A stretch of DNA of 64,000 bases, from contig OX336388.2 of NCBI GenBank assembly GCA_946902985.2, positions 1,390,182,223 through 1,390,246,222 of the forward strand, in the 5' to 3' direction. The translations under genes were made by a program, and so were the position numbers. Position 1 is the stretch's first letter. Every line of letters begins with the position of its first letter. Source of the DNA: Meconema thalassinum. Its lineage: Eukaryota; Arthropoda; Insecta; Orthoptera; Tettigoniidae. The notes below the pieces were generated by a model. That model saw nothing but the letters and a program-made list of their open reading frames with translations, made no database searches and was not told the origin of the DNA. Positions 42,374-54,300 of this stretch are shown here, piece after piece.

Positions 42374-42734
42374 TATACCATAAGTTAATTTGTCAGATAA
42401 TAAGAATATTATTCATGTACTCATCCTCTGCCAGTCACCGTCAACGAACATCTGCAGCCATCTCCCTACTTAAATTCTGCTTAGCTCATCTCAAACATCT
42501 CGATGGAGTGTTGACAGTTCCAAACTTCTTCCAGGATAAGCGATGTCATCTCTCGTGCTGATGCAAAAAGTTATAGATTAATTCACACTCGATATCTGTT
42601 TACTAAATTCGCCGTTTTAGGTACTTAATTCCCCAGAACAGTCTGTTGGCGAATTGTCGATGATACAGTCCCTACCAAAATAGTACTGTGACTATCTATC
42701 ATACTGAATTTAACACATTTGTATTAATAAAAAG

Positions 42735-42886
42735 CTGTGTCCTCATGACACGCAAAGTACAAGTGCCTACGTCCTTAGACGCACAAAATGTAATAATAAC
42801 CTGTGTCTTCCGACACACACAATGTAATATAACCTACGTCCTCAGACGCACAAAAGTAATAGGTATCTGTGTCTTCCGACACACAC
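42735..42886. repeat. Alternating small-hairpin array in LTR
   Basis: Five hairpins occur at about 33-38 bp intervals: GTGTC-CTCAT-GACAC, CGTC-CTTA-GACG, TGTGTC-TTCC-GACACA, CGTC-CTCA-GACG and TGTGTC-TTCC-GACACA. The stems change on both sides between the two types, so pairing is kept. The array is present unchanged at about 52363-52514 in the other LTR. Confidence 0.65.
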
Positions 42887-43553
42887 AATATAATAGTAAT
42901 GTCTTGGCTCTTCACGCCACTTATAAATGAACTGGCCCTAGGTATCGATAGAGGGGGAAATTATATAAAAATTTCTCAAAATAATAGTGGTACAGGAATG
43001 AAACAAATATCACTGAACTCGTAAAATTGCGCAGGCCAAGAATATGCCCATTAATCCTATAATCGATCGTAGAGACGTTGTCTAGCCTATCTCCCGCGTT
43101 AATGCTAGCTTTCGCGTGCCCAAGCTAGACTTGGCGCGTTCGTAAGCATTCATCTCTCATTGGTTCCACTTTTTCAATAACTTGGCGGTTTTTATCAGAC
43201 TTCGGCCTCGTAGGAGTGTCCAGTAGTATCATCAGCCACTCACGTTACTGCATTATATTTTTTCTAGGCGCGAATATTACAATGAACATGCCATAAGCGT
43301 GTCTCACCACGCGTCCCTTCTATTTTGAGGTAGCCACCACCTGTCCTTCTGAAACATAGCTAGGGTCTTTCTTTTCACAATGCTAAATTATTTAGCCTTT
43401 TGTCAAACTGCTGAAGGTATGTTCCCACTGTCTCCAACAAATGCTTGAAGTTTCCTCATCTTCGTCTGGCTATTTCATGACGCTGGTGGAAATATTAATT
43501 AATTGAAGAAATAAAACATCGAATCATTTATCCATCAGAGGATAAAGGGTTCA

Positions 43554-43569
43554 CAACTCCTCCACTCAC
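43554..43569 (-). other. Element C polypurine tract
   Basis: On the minus strand GTGAGTGGAGGAGTTG abuts the LTR start TGAACCC. Confidence 0.6.
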
Positions 43570-43810
43570 AAAATTTCGAACTTAGGATAAAGTCGATAAT
43601 TTTTAAAAGACTTCCGTAGGCCAATTTTTTTTATTTCAGAATCACCCCTTTCTCTTACTTGGTCTAGCCGCTCCTGTCTTGAATGGCATTTACTCGTTTT
43701 ATTTCCTGCTTGGACCTCACTCTTTCAGCTGCTTGCGTGACGCGCTGATGCCTTAGGAAACACTCTGCCTGTCTCGTTAATGTTTGTCAACACCATCTCC
43801 ACTTCCTTCT

Positions 43811-45930
43811 TCACGTGCCGTACTCAACTGCGCCCCGTCCACTTGGTTGATATAGGACGTCCATATATTCAAACTGCATCATTATTTCGGCGCTCCCATG
43901 GCTCACTTCTTCGATACTTTTTAAGTTGGCTGCATTGTAGACCGACATTGTTCCTGTGCTTAACTCTTTCACTCTGTATGCATTATTTCCTAGGTTTCTT
44001 ACAATAGAATAGGGTCCTATGAATTTTTCACAGAATTTGCTGAAGATCTTCTTCTCTGGATCCGATGTAGCGGGTCGTTTCACCAAAACGAGCTGGTTGA
44101 TTTCTAGATCACGGTGAAATCTCTTATTTCTCAATCGCCGTAATCTGCGATCTGCTTGTTTTCTCATGTAGGCTCTCGTTCTCTCTATTCGCAGGTCAGG
44201 TGCTATCATGGGATCTTGTGGGCAGTTAATGATGCTTTTCCACGTTCTCACTGGATACTCGTTTTTGTGTAAGACCATAGGGATCTGTCCTGTTGACTCG
44301 TGCCTGGTAGAATTCATACATGTCTCTACATCCTTAATTTTATCCACCCACTTATGATGTTCTTTGGGAATGAAGATTCTCAAGTATGATGTTACACATT
44401 TTATTGCTCTCTCACTTGGATTAGCTTGGGCATGTCGGATACTGTTTAAAACGTGTTTTATACCCATGTCCTCCATACCTTTCTTGAATTCGGCCCTTGT
44501 AAAATAGCTGCCATGGTCTGACAATATAAATTCTGGTTTTCCAAGGATTGGAATAACTCTATTTCGAATACGACTGAGTACTTGTTTCGATGTAGTTTTC
44601 TGAATGGGGCATAATACGACAAACTTAGAAAACACATCAATGCACACTAGCAAGTGACGGCAACCTCGTCTACCTTTCGGGATTGGGCCGAAACAGTCCA
44701 GGGCCAGTAGCTCGCAGGGTTTCTGAGGTAGCAATGGTCTAGGATACTGCCTCATTAAATAGTTATTGGGCTTTGTCCTCTGACAAGGATCACAAGTCGT
44801 AATGACGTCACATATAGTTGTTCTCATACGTGGCCATGTAAATTTCTCTCCTATCGTCGCTTCGCACTTGTCTACTCCGACGTGTCCGTAACTTTCGTGA
44901 GTATGCCATGTCAATCCTCGCTGTAAAGATGCAGGTACTAGTATGCGTAACTTGGTGTGGTCATTACCTACCCATTTGTGCAGCAAATTGTTGACATATA
45001 CATATCTTCCTTCTTTTGCTTTCGCTTCTCGAAATGCACGTGTTCCTGTAGGTAGTTGCTTTCTGAAGTATTGAATTAATAGCATCATCCATGGTTCCGC
45101 TTCCTGTTCTCGCTGTATCTCCCGTAACTCCTCCAAGAATTCCCGGTCCTTCGGTGTTAACTCCAAGTGTTGTGCCATCGCTGTTTCTTCATCATCAGGC
45201 TCTGGGTTCCTGCTGAGTGCATCCGGAATCACGTTCATCTTCCCTGGGCAATGTTCAATCTCAATGCTAAACTGCTGAATATATATAGACCAACGTGTCA
45301 CACGTTCGCTTGCCATCGACGTCTTAAACAAGAATGTTAGTGCCTTGTGATCAGTCCTGACAACAATGGGGTAGACATAAATTATTCGTTTCCATTGTTG
45401 TAGCGCATGAAGGATGGCCAACAGCTCTAGTTCCGTTACAGTATAATTGCGCTCGTGCTTACGCAATTTTCGGCTGACAAATGCCAAATATGTTTTATGT
45501 TGCAGGTTAGCTGGATCTTCTTGGTAGAGCATGGCACCTATACCAATTAGTGAAGCATCCGCTTGGATTATAAATTTGTGCTTGAAATCTGGATATCCTA
45601 ACTTAATGCAGTTTTCCAGTAGCTGTTTTGTTGCTTGGAACGCCTTCTCACATTCCGCATTCCACAACCATTTATTATTCTTTTTTAGCATTTCCTGCAT
45701 TGGAGCTACAGTCTCCGTGTAACCTGGACAGTTTTCTTTAAAGAATCCCGTTACGCCTAAGAAAGCCCGAATGTGCTTGACTCTCGTTGGTGTAGGGAAA
45801 TTCTTTATCGCTTCGGTCTTAGCTGGGTATGGCTTCACTCCCTCCTTGTCAATGATGTGACCCAAATACAAGATCTCGCTCTTGAAGAAATGCGATTTCT
45901 TCAGGTTTACTTTGAAATTTGATGCATTAA
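43811..45930 (-). pseudogene. Element C Pol: RT C-terminus, RNase H, integrase
   Basis: An open frame of 686 residues counted from the codon at 45871. The RT connection (YLGHIIDKEGVKPYPAK, HIRAFLGVTGFF) is followed by RNase H with D105 (IIQADAS), ELELLAIL, D173 (VRTDHKAL) and D217 (VIPDALSR). The integrase has an HHCC finger (H325, H330, C360, C363) and the DDE triad D392 (LALDCFGP), D452 (LSDHGSYF) and E487 (NPSERAI), plus a GPY module (FIGPYSIVRNL). The frame itself looks intact, but it is separated from the RT palm by a frameshift near 45930, so the full polyprotein is not readable. It is a close relative of the element A integrase. No env ORF lies between it and the LTR. Confidence 0.85.
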
Positions 45931-46910
45931 GGTTGCCTAATACTATCTAAATTTTCCATGTGAATTTCAATGTTGTCGGATGCCAGAAGAATGTCATCAA
46001 TGTAGCGCACCGTCATCTCCTTAACTTCCTCGGTTAGATTCCGATCCAGGGCTCGGATTAAAGCACAGCCCGCTGTTTTGACTCCGAAGGGCATTCGGAC
46101 GAAGCAAAACGTTTGGTTATCGAATAAGAAGCCAGTTAGAAGCTGTGACTTCTCATCCAATTCAATATGGTGGAAACTGGACGTCAAGTCAACTGATGAA
46201 TAAATGCTTTTGTTCTTAAAGCCTTTTAGTACGTCTCTGATAATTGGTGCTCTGTCATACTCAGGAAAAATGAGTCTCATGTTGAGATTTCTGGCATCTA
46301 AACAAAGTCTAATAGATCCATTTGGTTTTGTGACTGCCAAAATCGCATTTAGATAAGGTGTAGGTGTCTTCCTTATCACTCCAGCTTGTAACATCTCATC
46401 TATAATGACCTTGACTTGACCACGATATTTTTCCGGAATTGGATACAATCTACTTTTGAAAGGTGACCAATCCTCGACTTGCATTGAATATTTGAAATTT
46501 AATATTTTCCCAGGTACTGTGTCAAATACTGCTTTGTGCTTCCTTAAAATCTCTTCCAATTGTTTTCTATGTTCACCCCCAAGTTGAATGTCATTGAGCC
46601 GCTCCTGTAGTAACTCTTCAAATTGTGCATCACTGTCATCTCCTTCTGTTAATAAAGACCATATCTCCTGGGATTCACTTTCCTCATCTAGTTCCACAAC
46701 AGCTCCTTCTATGATGTTATCTTCTGCCTTTCGTATCTCCTCTTCCGTCTCTTCCGATATTGCTTCCAATGCCCAAGAATTTACATCTCTTCCGGTAGTG
46801 ATTTCATCCATATGCAATCCCACGTTCTTCAGTTGATCATACTCTCTAAAACTGACTGTATTCTTGTGCAAATCTATCACTGCTTGATAGTCACAAATGA
46901 AATTTGCACC
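45927..46910 (-). pseudogene. Element C Pol: RT fingers and palm
   Basis: About 317 residues of Ty3/gypsy RT. It has a degenerate but recognisable fingers motif (SIRLCLDARNLNMRL), motif A (YSSVDLTSSFHHIEL, catalytic Asp), motif B (FVRMPFGVKTAG) and the active site VRYIDDILLAS. It ends with a frameshift near 45930 into the downstream RT/RH/IN frame. It is joined upstream by another frame change near 46910-46950 to the protease. Element A lacks exactly this block. Confidence 0.85.
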
Positions 46911-46915
46911 AAGAA

Positions 46916-47380
46916 TTATATTGAAATCATCTTTGCCATGATAATGAATGTTTGCCCAAAAGTGTGTTCCAATATGTTCAGTTCTAAGTATGACTGACGT
47001 TTACAAGTGACGGTGCGTTCAGGAATAACACCCCTCACTTTGAGTTGTGGTACGGGAATCACAGGAATATTCTGACTCCGTTCCAACTCTCGAACCAAGG
47101 CCTCCGATACCAGACTGATCGGCGAGCCCGTATCCAATAAACATCTCATATTAATTCCACCAATCCTCGCGTAAATAATGGGTAACTGCCTAATTTCATC
47201 GTTCCGTGGTTTCACCGTCTCCTCCAGGCAATCTTCTGGCAAAGCAATCCATTCTTGTATGTTCGCTACTATCCATCCATCTTCAACTTCCGACTGTTGC
47301 GTTCGTAGACTGTCTCCTTTATCCAAATTTAGATTTTTTTTTAGCTCCGTTGCGACTCCCATCATCATTTTGTCGCCCAC
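46916..47380 (-). pseudogene. Element C protease
   Basis: An aspartic protease of retroviral type: GINMRCLLDTGSPISLVSEAL has the DTG triad, and IPVIPVPQLKVRGVIPE follows. The C-terminal ILGANF motif is found in the RT frame rather than this one, so a frameshift lies inside the protease (about 46930-46960). It processes Gag-Pol in related elements. The match LVSEAL shows where the element A protease is cut. Confidence 0.75.
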
Positions 47381-49758
47381 GCCCCTGACTTTCCTCTTGT
47401 CTCAGTAGACTTCCAGCTTCCTCAGTATGTGTGTCTGGATTCTTCATGTTCCCAATGGCTTTCTCCCATCGTCCTTGCTCTCCACCTTGACTAGCGTGTA
47501 ATTCCTCTAGGTAATTTTGTGATTGAGCGTGCCTATCATCCCAGTCATTTCGATAATTACGTGCCTCTCCTTGATTTTGATCTCTCCTTCCTTTCCATCT
47601 TTGATTCCCATTGTAAATCACCGTATCTTCCATAAGGCCTCTCATTTCTTCGATTTTCACGCCATTGCTGATACCCTCTCTGTTGATATCTATTGTTGCC
47701 TTGATATGACCTATTGTTATAGTTATTCTCGTTACGCTGGTACGGTCTGTTTTCTACCTCTTCCTGATTCCGCCTAGGTGTGGATGTGCTTGTGTTTGTA
47801 CCCTGCGTTTTCGTGTTTGCCTGTTTTGGTTTTATGACCTCTGTCGTATTGACTAACTCCAGTTGTCTTCCTCCTCTATAATGATTATGAGATGTAGTCT
47901 CATCTATCTGGCGTAATATCTGTTCTGCATGTAAGGCCGTACTAACGTTCGCTGCGACTAGTACTTGTTGCACGTTGACTGGTAATTGCCGCGCTATAGT
48001 CATCACCAGATCCGCTTCATTTAAAGGATAATCAAGGTCGCGAAATTTTAGCATTTGCATGTTAAAGAAATCTGAGTATTTCGTTTGCTGGGTAGTTTGG
48101 TATTTCCTAGAGTAAAGCTCCATTCTTAAGCTCTGTTGTAATGCCGGCGACCAGTACTTGCGCATAAACGCGATTTTGAAATCTGTCATAGTTCCAAATG
48201 TATATTTGAAGCTTAAAAACCATGTAAGGACATTTCCTGATAAAAATCTCTCCATCATCCTTAGCCTACGTGCTTCAGGTACCCCAGTGTCATTGTAATG
48301 ATCTTCAATTTCTTTAATAAAGGCTTTAGGTGTCACCCCTGAATTCTCCGTGTACTTCTGCGGTTTATAATCGTTCGAGCGAATTACTTGGATAAGTTGT
48401 GTGGGCTGATGACCGTCCTGTGGCGTGGAACTCCTTTCAATATTCTTGCGAAACCCCTCCGTGTTTGTCGTTAATGGACTCTCTGTCCGAGTCTGACTTC
48501 CTGCTGTGCTAGTCCCCTCCGGGCTATTTGAGTCGTCCTACTTATCTTTCATTGTTCCCGTTTTAAATATCGAGGATTGTTCTATCGACCTCAGTTCAGC
48601 TTTAATGATCCTGTCTGTTTGTTCTTTAAGTTTACTCTTAATTTCTTGCTCTAATGCTTGAATACGAGTATGATTTTCGCCTACTGTCTTAAGGATGGTT
48701 GATCTTTCCTCTTTCGAATCGATATTCATTTTTCGCCAATCTTTTCTTATTTGCTCCTTAATTGTGCTTACTTTCTCCTCAATCTGGCTCTTAGTGTCAT
48801 CCTGATTGCTTTCTATCTGGCTCAGCCTATCCTCCAATCTCGCGCTATTTTCGTCGATGGTATTCTTTAATTGATCATGATCCGCTTCTAGGCTTTTCCA
48901 TTGCTCCGCTGATTTTATTTCGAGACGATCCATATCTTTAATTATGCCGGATATATTTTCATCTACCGCTGATAATTGTTGTTGAATGACCTTGCCGCTT
49001 TTTTCCATTTCCTTAAATCGTCCTTCCAACTTATCCTGAGCTATCTTGATCGCTCGTACTTATAGTGCATGCTAGTTCAATTTGCTCTAATTTACCTAAC
49101 ACCATTTCATCCAGAATGCTAAGTTTTTGATCAAATATTATTTCCATTTTCTTAATCTGATCTAATTGTTTTTCATTGTTTTTACTAACATCTAGGGCCA
49201 GCAATACCGTCTGTTGATTAGTGTGTTCCTTCATCTCTGCGGTTAACGAAGCTAATTGGTTCGTGTTTTTAACATTCTGCGCCTCTAACTGCGAATTTAT
49301 AGTGTCATTGATTTCATTTTTAGTAATCTAGCTTGTTCCGCCTGATACTCATTTTGTTCAATCCTACTGTTGTTTAATTGTGTCCGCAATGATTCACTTT
49401 GTTCAGATAGTTTTGTGTTTAGTGATTCACTTTGTTCGGATAGTTTAGTTTTTAGTGATTCACTCTGCTCAGACAATTTGTTTATAGACTCACTTTGTTC
49501 TAACATAGTATTGTTTAGTGATTCACTTTGTTCGGATAGTTTAGTTTTTAATGATTCGCTCTGTTCTGATAGTTTAGTGTTTAATGATTCACTCTGCTCC
49601 GCCAATTTAGTGTCCAACAATTTCTGTGTCCTCCTAGCCGCACTCTCAATGATTTCTTGAATCTGTTCTACTGTTGCCATGTTATACACTTTATATGAGA
49701 CATTAGGGAAATGGCATAAAGCAATGTCCCCTGACACACACATACAATCCCAATGCAC
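47319..49758 (-). pseudogene. Element C Gag-like protein, broken into several frames
   Basis: It starts at ATG 49680 or slightly upstream (the open frame begins at 49758; MATVEQIQEIIESAARR is a likely start). The N-terminus has about eight 11-residue repeats of type KLSEQSESLNT, then long coiled coil (49297-49029 and 49029-48538, the frame changing twice). An in-frame TAG at 48538 precedes the capsid-like domain (48336-47557; VTPKAFIKEIEDHYND, FLSGNVLTWFLSF, KYWSPALQQ). An R/Y/N/G-rich tail continues in another frame (47660-47319). The layout matches element A Gag. There is no CCHC knuckle. At least three frame breaks and one stop make it a pseudogene as assembled. Confidence 0.75.
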
Positions 49759-49759
49759 A

Positions 49760-50388
49760 TTTAATTTCTTTACCCTACTCAGTTCATTTATATTTTACAT
49801 TTAATCCCACTAGTCGATTGCATCTCTGAGTGGTTCTAATTTTACTCAATTTAATTTAAACCCAAACACATATTTAGTCATTAAATTGTTATCCTGATCT
49901 GATATTAACACTGACTAATTAACAAAGTATTAATTGTCATTTAAGGCTACCAGCCTCCTAACATTTTCATGAGTTTGACTTTCTAAACAAATCTAGTTTT
50001 AACTTTAATCAATGGGCGCCCGGTATCACGTATATTATTTTTACTTTAATTCAATAGACAACAACGTGAACCGTATTTTACATTGCAAACTCCTGATTTT
50101 AATTTATATTTCACACAGTTGGCGGTATCCTCTTCGCCTCAATTACTTTTAATAAAATATCACTTTCCGGTGATTAAAATACTGTCATATCTGCCTCCAC
50201 TTGTGGCCTGTCAGTTTTACTCAAATACGCCAACTAAATGTGTTCCAGCAGCGAACCAGCAACAAAAATACACCTTCATTGTTGCGTCAGTTTGTAATCC
50301 CAACTACGCTTACATTGACATGTGCAATTTCTTTGCCGTTACACCACAGTGAACCGCCCCACGCTTGGCCGCGCCAGTTTACCTCCTA
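49760..50388 (-). other. Element C leader between 5' LTR and gag
   Basis: A non-coding leader of about 630 bp. I see no supported ORF. It would include the packaging region and the primer site at 50356-50376. Confidence 0.5.
50356..50376 (-). other. Element C primer-binding site, tRNA-Lys-like with insertions
   Basis: Twelve bases after the 5' LTR the minus strand reads TGGCGCGGCCAAGCGTGGGG. This is the tRNA-Lys site TGGCGCCCAACGTGGGG with GG and G inserted. The assignment is tentative. Confidence 0.4.
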
Positions 50389-51519
50389 TGAACCCTTTAG
50401 TATTGCAGTGTTTATAAGCAAGAATCTTGATCAAGGGGTCGCGCTCAGTTCATAGTGTGATGTTTACGTTCGCCAAACAACATGCTCTACTGAGGTAAGG
50501 GTCATAGGATTAAAACTATAATTAAGAAAGGAAGTGACAAGACGTAAAAAAATAACACAATTTAATGACTATTAGTGCAAATAAAATGAAATTAGACAAC
50601 AACAATAATAAAATTCCTCCCTGAATCTTCCCATGACAGAAATATTTATAAAAAGTTAAGGAGTCAGACGGATCTCCCCCTTATAAAAAAAATGTGGATC
50701 CAAGTTCCACTAACTTGCATTGGATTTTATGTACGCGTAATGACTAACTACGAGGAATGAGTACTTGGACGACTGTTCGTTTACATCGGGTAACAGCCAC
50801 GACGCTTACGAACAATCATCTCGTAAATCAACGTTTACGGATATGGGACACAACACTAAATAAACCCTTAAAAATTAATGCTGACACACAATCTAAAATC
50901 TAATATTTACAGGAATCTCCCTCGAGACCCTCCTTCAATGCAATGACGCATCTGACAAATGAGCTGCCAACCCGGCCAATTGCTCAATACACAAACAAGG
51001 AAAAGACAGCATCGCACGTGACTACACGGGTCACTAATACAGAACATAAACATGGAATGTAACCAACAACAACAAAAGCCTCACCGGCTGAGATTACTTT
51101 ATATGAACAAAAATGCATGTTAAGCTAACGCTTCGGAGATTATAGTGATTCGTAGGCAACTCCCATTTATTTAAACAATTTTTACCATTGATCAGTTCTT
51201 ATTCTGGATTTCAAGTAATAATACGGAGCCAACAAGCACTCCCCTAATGACCTTGATGCAATCCTTTTCAGCCCGCCTTGTGAAACAACTTCCCCCTTCC
51301 TCAACTCTGGTCATCGTCCAGCCCCAGTGTGTAAAAATAACATGACCAACTGACCGTTATCTCGTAGAATCAACAGCAACAAATCTCAACCACATAAACA
51401 TATGGTAAGACCTTAATCGATATAGCCACATATGTCCTCGCAAGGTAACCATATGGACTTGGCACCAAGCTGACAGAAATCAGTCAACGCTGAAATTCCC
51501 GCTTGTAATGACCAATAAA

Positions 51520-51562
<43 letters not shown>

Positions 51563-53181
51563 TGGGAATGACATAACATTTTTCACACAGGTCGGTTGAA
51601 TCAGATCCTCACAATCTATTTTAAAAAAATATTAAAACCTACGAGAGAGCTGACAGCTCCTCGCCACAATTTACATTGCTCCAACGGAAATAAACTCACA
51701 GAATCTGTTCAATAATAAACATTACAAGATTAATTTACCCTCCAATCTACTGCATGATTATACTAATTCAGTCCTACTTCTGAAACACAATATATCTCCG
51801 AGAGACGCTTCTTAATCGCACTACGTAAACATATGCGAACACGGTCGTCCACATAGCTACGTTAATTAAAACAAACAAACAAGAACTTACGACTGATAAA
51901 ATATGTGCGAGCTGTTTCCATGCAAAAGGTGTGTCAGACCAAAACTAAATACACTACGTTAATCAACACAAGCAAGATATTTACAAACAAAATATGTCCC
52001 ATATACCATAAGTTAATTTGTCAGATAATAAGAATATTATTCATGTACTCATCCTCTGCCAGTCACCGTCAACGAACATCTGCAGCCATCTCCCTACTTA
52101 AATTCTGCTTAGCTCATCTCAAACATCTCGATGGAGTGTTGACAGTTCCAAACTTCTTCCAGGATAAGCGATGTCATCTCTCGTGCTGATGCAAAAAGTT
52201 ATAGATTAATTCACACTCGATATCTGTTTACTAAATTCGCCGTTTTAGGTACTTAATTCCCCAGAACAGTCTGTTGGCGAATTGTCGATGATACAGTCCC
52301 TACCAAAATAGTACTGTGACTATCTATCATACTGAATTTAACACATTTGTATTAATAAAAATCTGTGTCCTCATGACACGCAAAGTACAAGTGCCTACGT
52401 CCTTAGACGCACAAAATGTAATAATAACCTGTGTCTTCCGACACACACAATGTAATATAACCTACGTCCTCAGACGCACAAAAGTAATAGGTATCTGTGT
52501 CTTCCGACACACACAATATAATAGTAATGTCTTGGCTCTTCACGCCACTTATAAATGAACTGGCCCTAGGTATCGATAGAGGGGGAAATTATATAAAAAT
52601 TTCTCAAAATAATAGTGGTACAGGAATGAAACAAATATCACTGAACTCGTAAAATTGCGCAGGTCAAGAATATGCCCATTAATCCTAGAATCGATCGTAG
52701 AGACGTTGTCTAGCCGATCTCCCGCGTTAATGCTAGCTTTTTCGTGCCCAAGCTAGACTTGGCGCGTTCGTAAGCATTCATCTCTCATTGGTTCCACTTT
52801 TTCAATAACTTGGCGGTTTTTATCAGACCTCGGCCTCGTAGGAGTGACCAGTAGTATCATCAGCCACTCACGTTACTGCATTATATTTTTTCTAGGCGCG
52901 AATATTACAATGAACATACCATAAGCGTGTCTCACCACGCGTCCCTTCTATTTTGAGGTAGCCACCACCTGTCCTTGTGAAACATAGCTAGGGTCTTTCT
53001 TTCCACAATGCTAAAGTATTTAGCCTTTTGTCAAACTGCTGCAGGTATGTTCCCACTGTCTCCAACAAATGCTTGAAGTTTCCTCATCTTCGTCTGGCTA
53101 TTTCATGACGCTGGTGGAAATATTAATTAATTGAAGAAATAAAACATCGAATCATTTATCCATCAGAGGATAAAGGGTTCA
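50389..53181 (-). repeat. Element C, right LTR (5' LTR, 2793 bp)
   Basis: TGAACCCTTTAG...GATAAAGGGTTCA, without the LINE insertion of the left LTR and with a longer CA run (51522-51559). ATAT follows at 53182-53185, matching the left flank, so the element is complete with a 4-bp target duplication. It carries the hairpin array at about 52363-52514. Confidence 0.92.
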
Positions 53182-53185
53182 ATAT

Positions 53186-54035
53186 GTATCTTAATATTGT
53201 TAAATAAATGAAGAGCCTAAATAAATAAATTCACACATACATTAGAATACTTCAATTGCATCGTATACTGTAAAATATTAATCGAGGGATTTCTGCTGGG
53301 TTAAAAATGGCAACAACTTCATTTCTTTGTCTGAAGGAGGCTGGGGAGGCGTTAGCAAGCTAGTATACGCTGTCCGGCAAGAAAAGTTGAACCTGCAGGG
53401 TGACGTAGCTTGAGGCTGCACTGTATTATTTATAACTTCCCCAAATTAAATAAATAGTAAGTTCTTTGGATTATTACGATTTAATTAGCTCTGGCATCTC
53501 AATCAACCAAAGAGGAAATAGTTGTGGCCTATAGGCTGTATTCCTATCGGCTAATATTTTTGTGGGAGACAAGTGAAGGAGAGTTTGCATGTTATGGTCT
53601 ATCACCAACAGCGGTAGCTACAGTCACTAACGCAAAGCTCTAGGCCAGGCGTTCTACCTGGTGCTCGGGAGCTCCTTAAATGACATTTGGTACTCCCGTC
53701 ATACAAAAAAAAAGTGCTCGCTAGCACAACCTCCCCTGAGATCCATTCTTTAATTCAAATTCTGTTGCATAGACAAGAATAATAGGGTATTCATTCACTA
53801 GGTTTGACAGTGAAAACTTTTATCTTATAAAATAGTATTTATTAATCATCAGTAATCATAATTGGACATCCCTGCTTTATGAGCAACGCAAAAGATGCTG
53901 ATTCGACTCGACTGTACATACGTAAATGATCTTATCTGCATGAGTCATGCAAGCAGTTGCAGCATGCCTGGTGAGCGGTGAATCACTAGATATTTCAGCA
54001 CTTCAATGGGAGAGACAGGAAAAGAAAAGAGAGGC
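53186..54035. other. Non-coding segment
   Basis: AT-rich sequence without a supported gene, RNA or clear repeat. It includes A-rich and CTAGC-type simple stretches. Confidence 0.5.
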
Positions 54036-54139
54036 ACATGCTTGTTACATTATTATTATGATTATCTGGGGCTTAATGGTGCTTGGGGACTTGGTGTGGC
54101 ATGATGGTGGTGGTCACAGTCTCAAAAAAATTGAGAACG

Positions 54140-54300
54140 CCGCTCTAGGCTATGAAACCAAGCTATATATGGACTTGAGTGGTTCAAACCCCACTTACAG
54201 CGGTCAATAAAATGATGTTTCCCATCTGAAACTCAGGAAAATGCTGGGACGGTACCTTCTAATATGTCACAGACCGCTTCCTTCCATCTCTGCCACATAG
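54140..54300 (+). mobile_element. SINE fragment with box B and shared core
   Basis: GTGGTTCAAACCCCACT resembles a tRNA T-arm/box B. It is followed by CATCTGAAACTCAGG, AAATGCTGGGACGGTACCTT and CCGCTTCCTTCC. The last two match the SINE at 33640-34035 (AAATGCCAGGATGGTACCTT, CCGCTTCC). The ends are unclear. Confidence 0.5.

Larger units (their letters stand above)
40292..43553 (-). repeat. Element C, left LTR (3' LTR, 3262 bp with insertion)
   Basis: It begins TGAACCCTTTA and ends TAAAGGGTTCA, so its ends are 11-bp perfect inverted repeats. It matches 50389-53181 at roughly 99% by eye, except for a 475-bp LINE fragment (41899-42373) with an 11-bp duplication and a shorter CA run. The internal region and all ORFs read on the minus strand, so this is the 3' LTR. 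It carries a hairpin array at 42735-42886. Confidence 0.92.

Noticed and set aside
43780..44007. Plus-strand ORF overlapping the end of element C integrase
   Set aside because: Antisense shadow of the integrase C-terminus.
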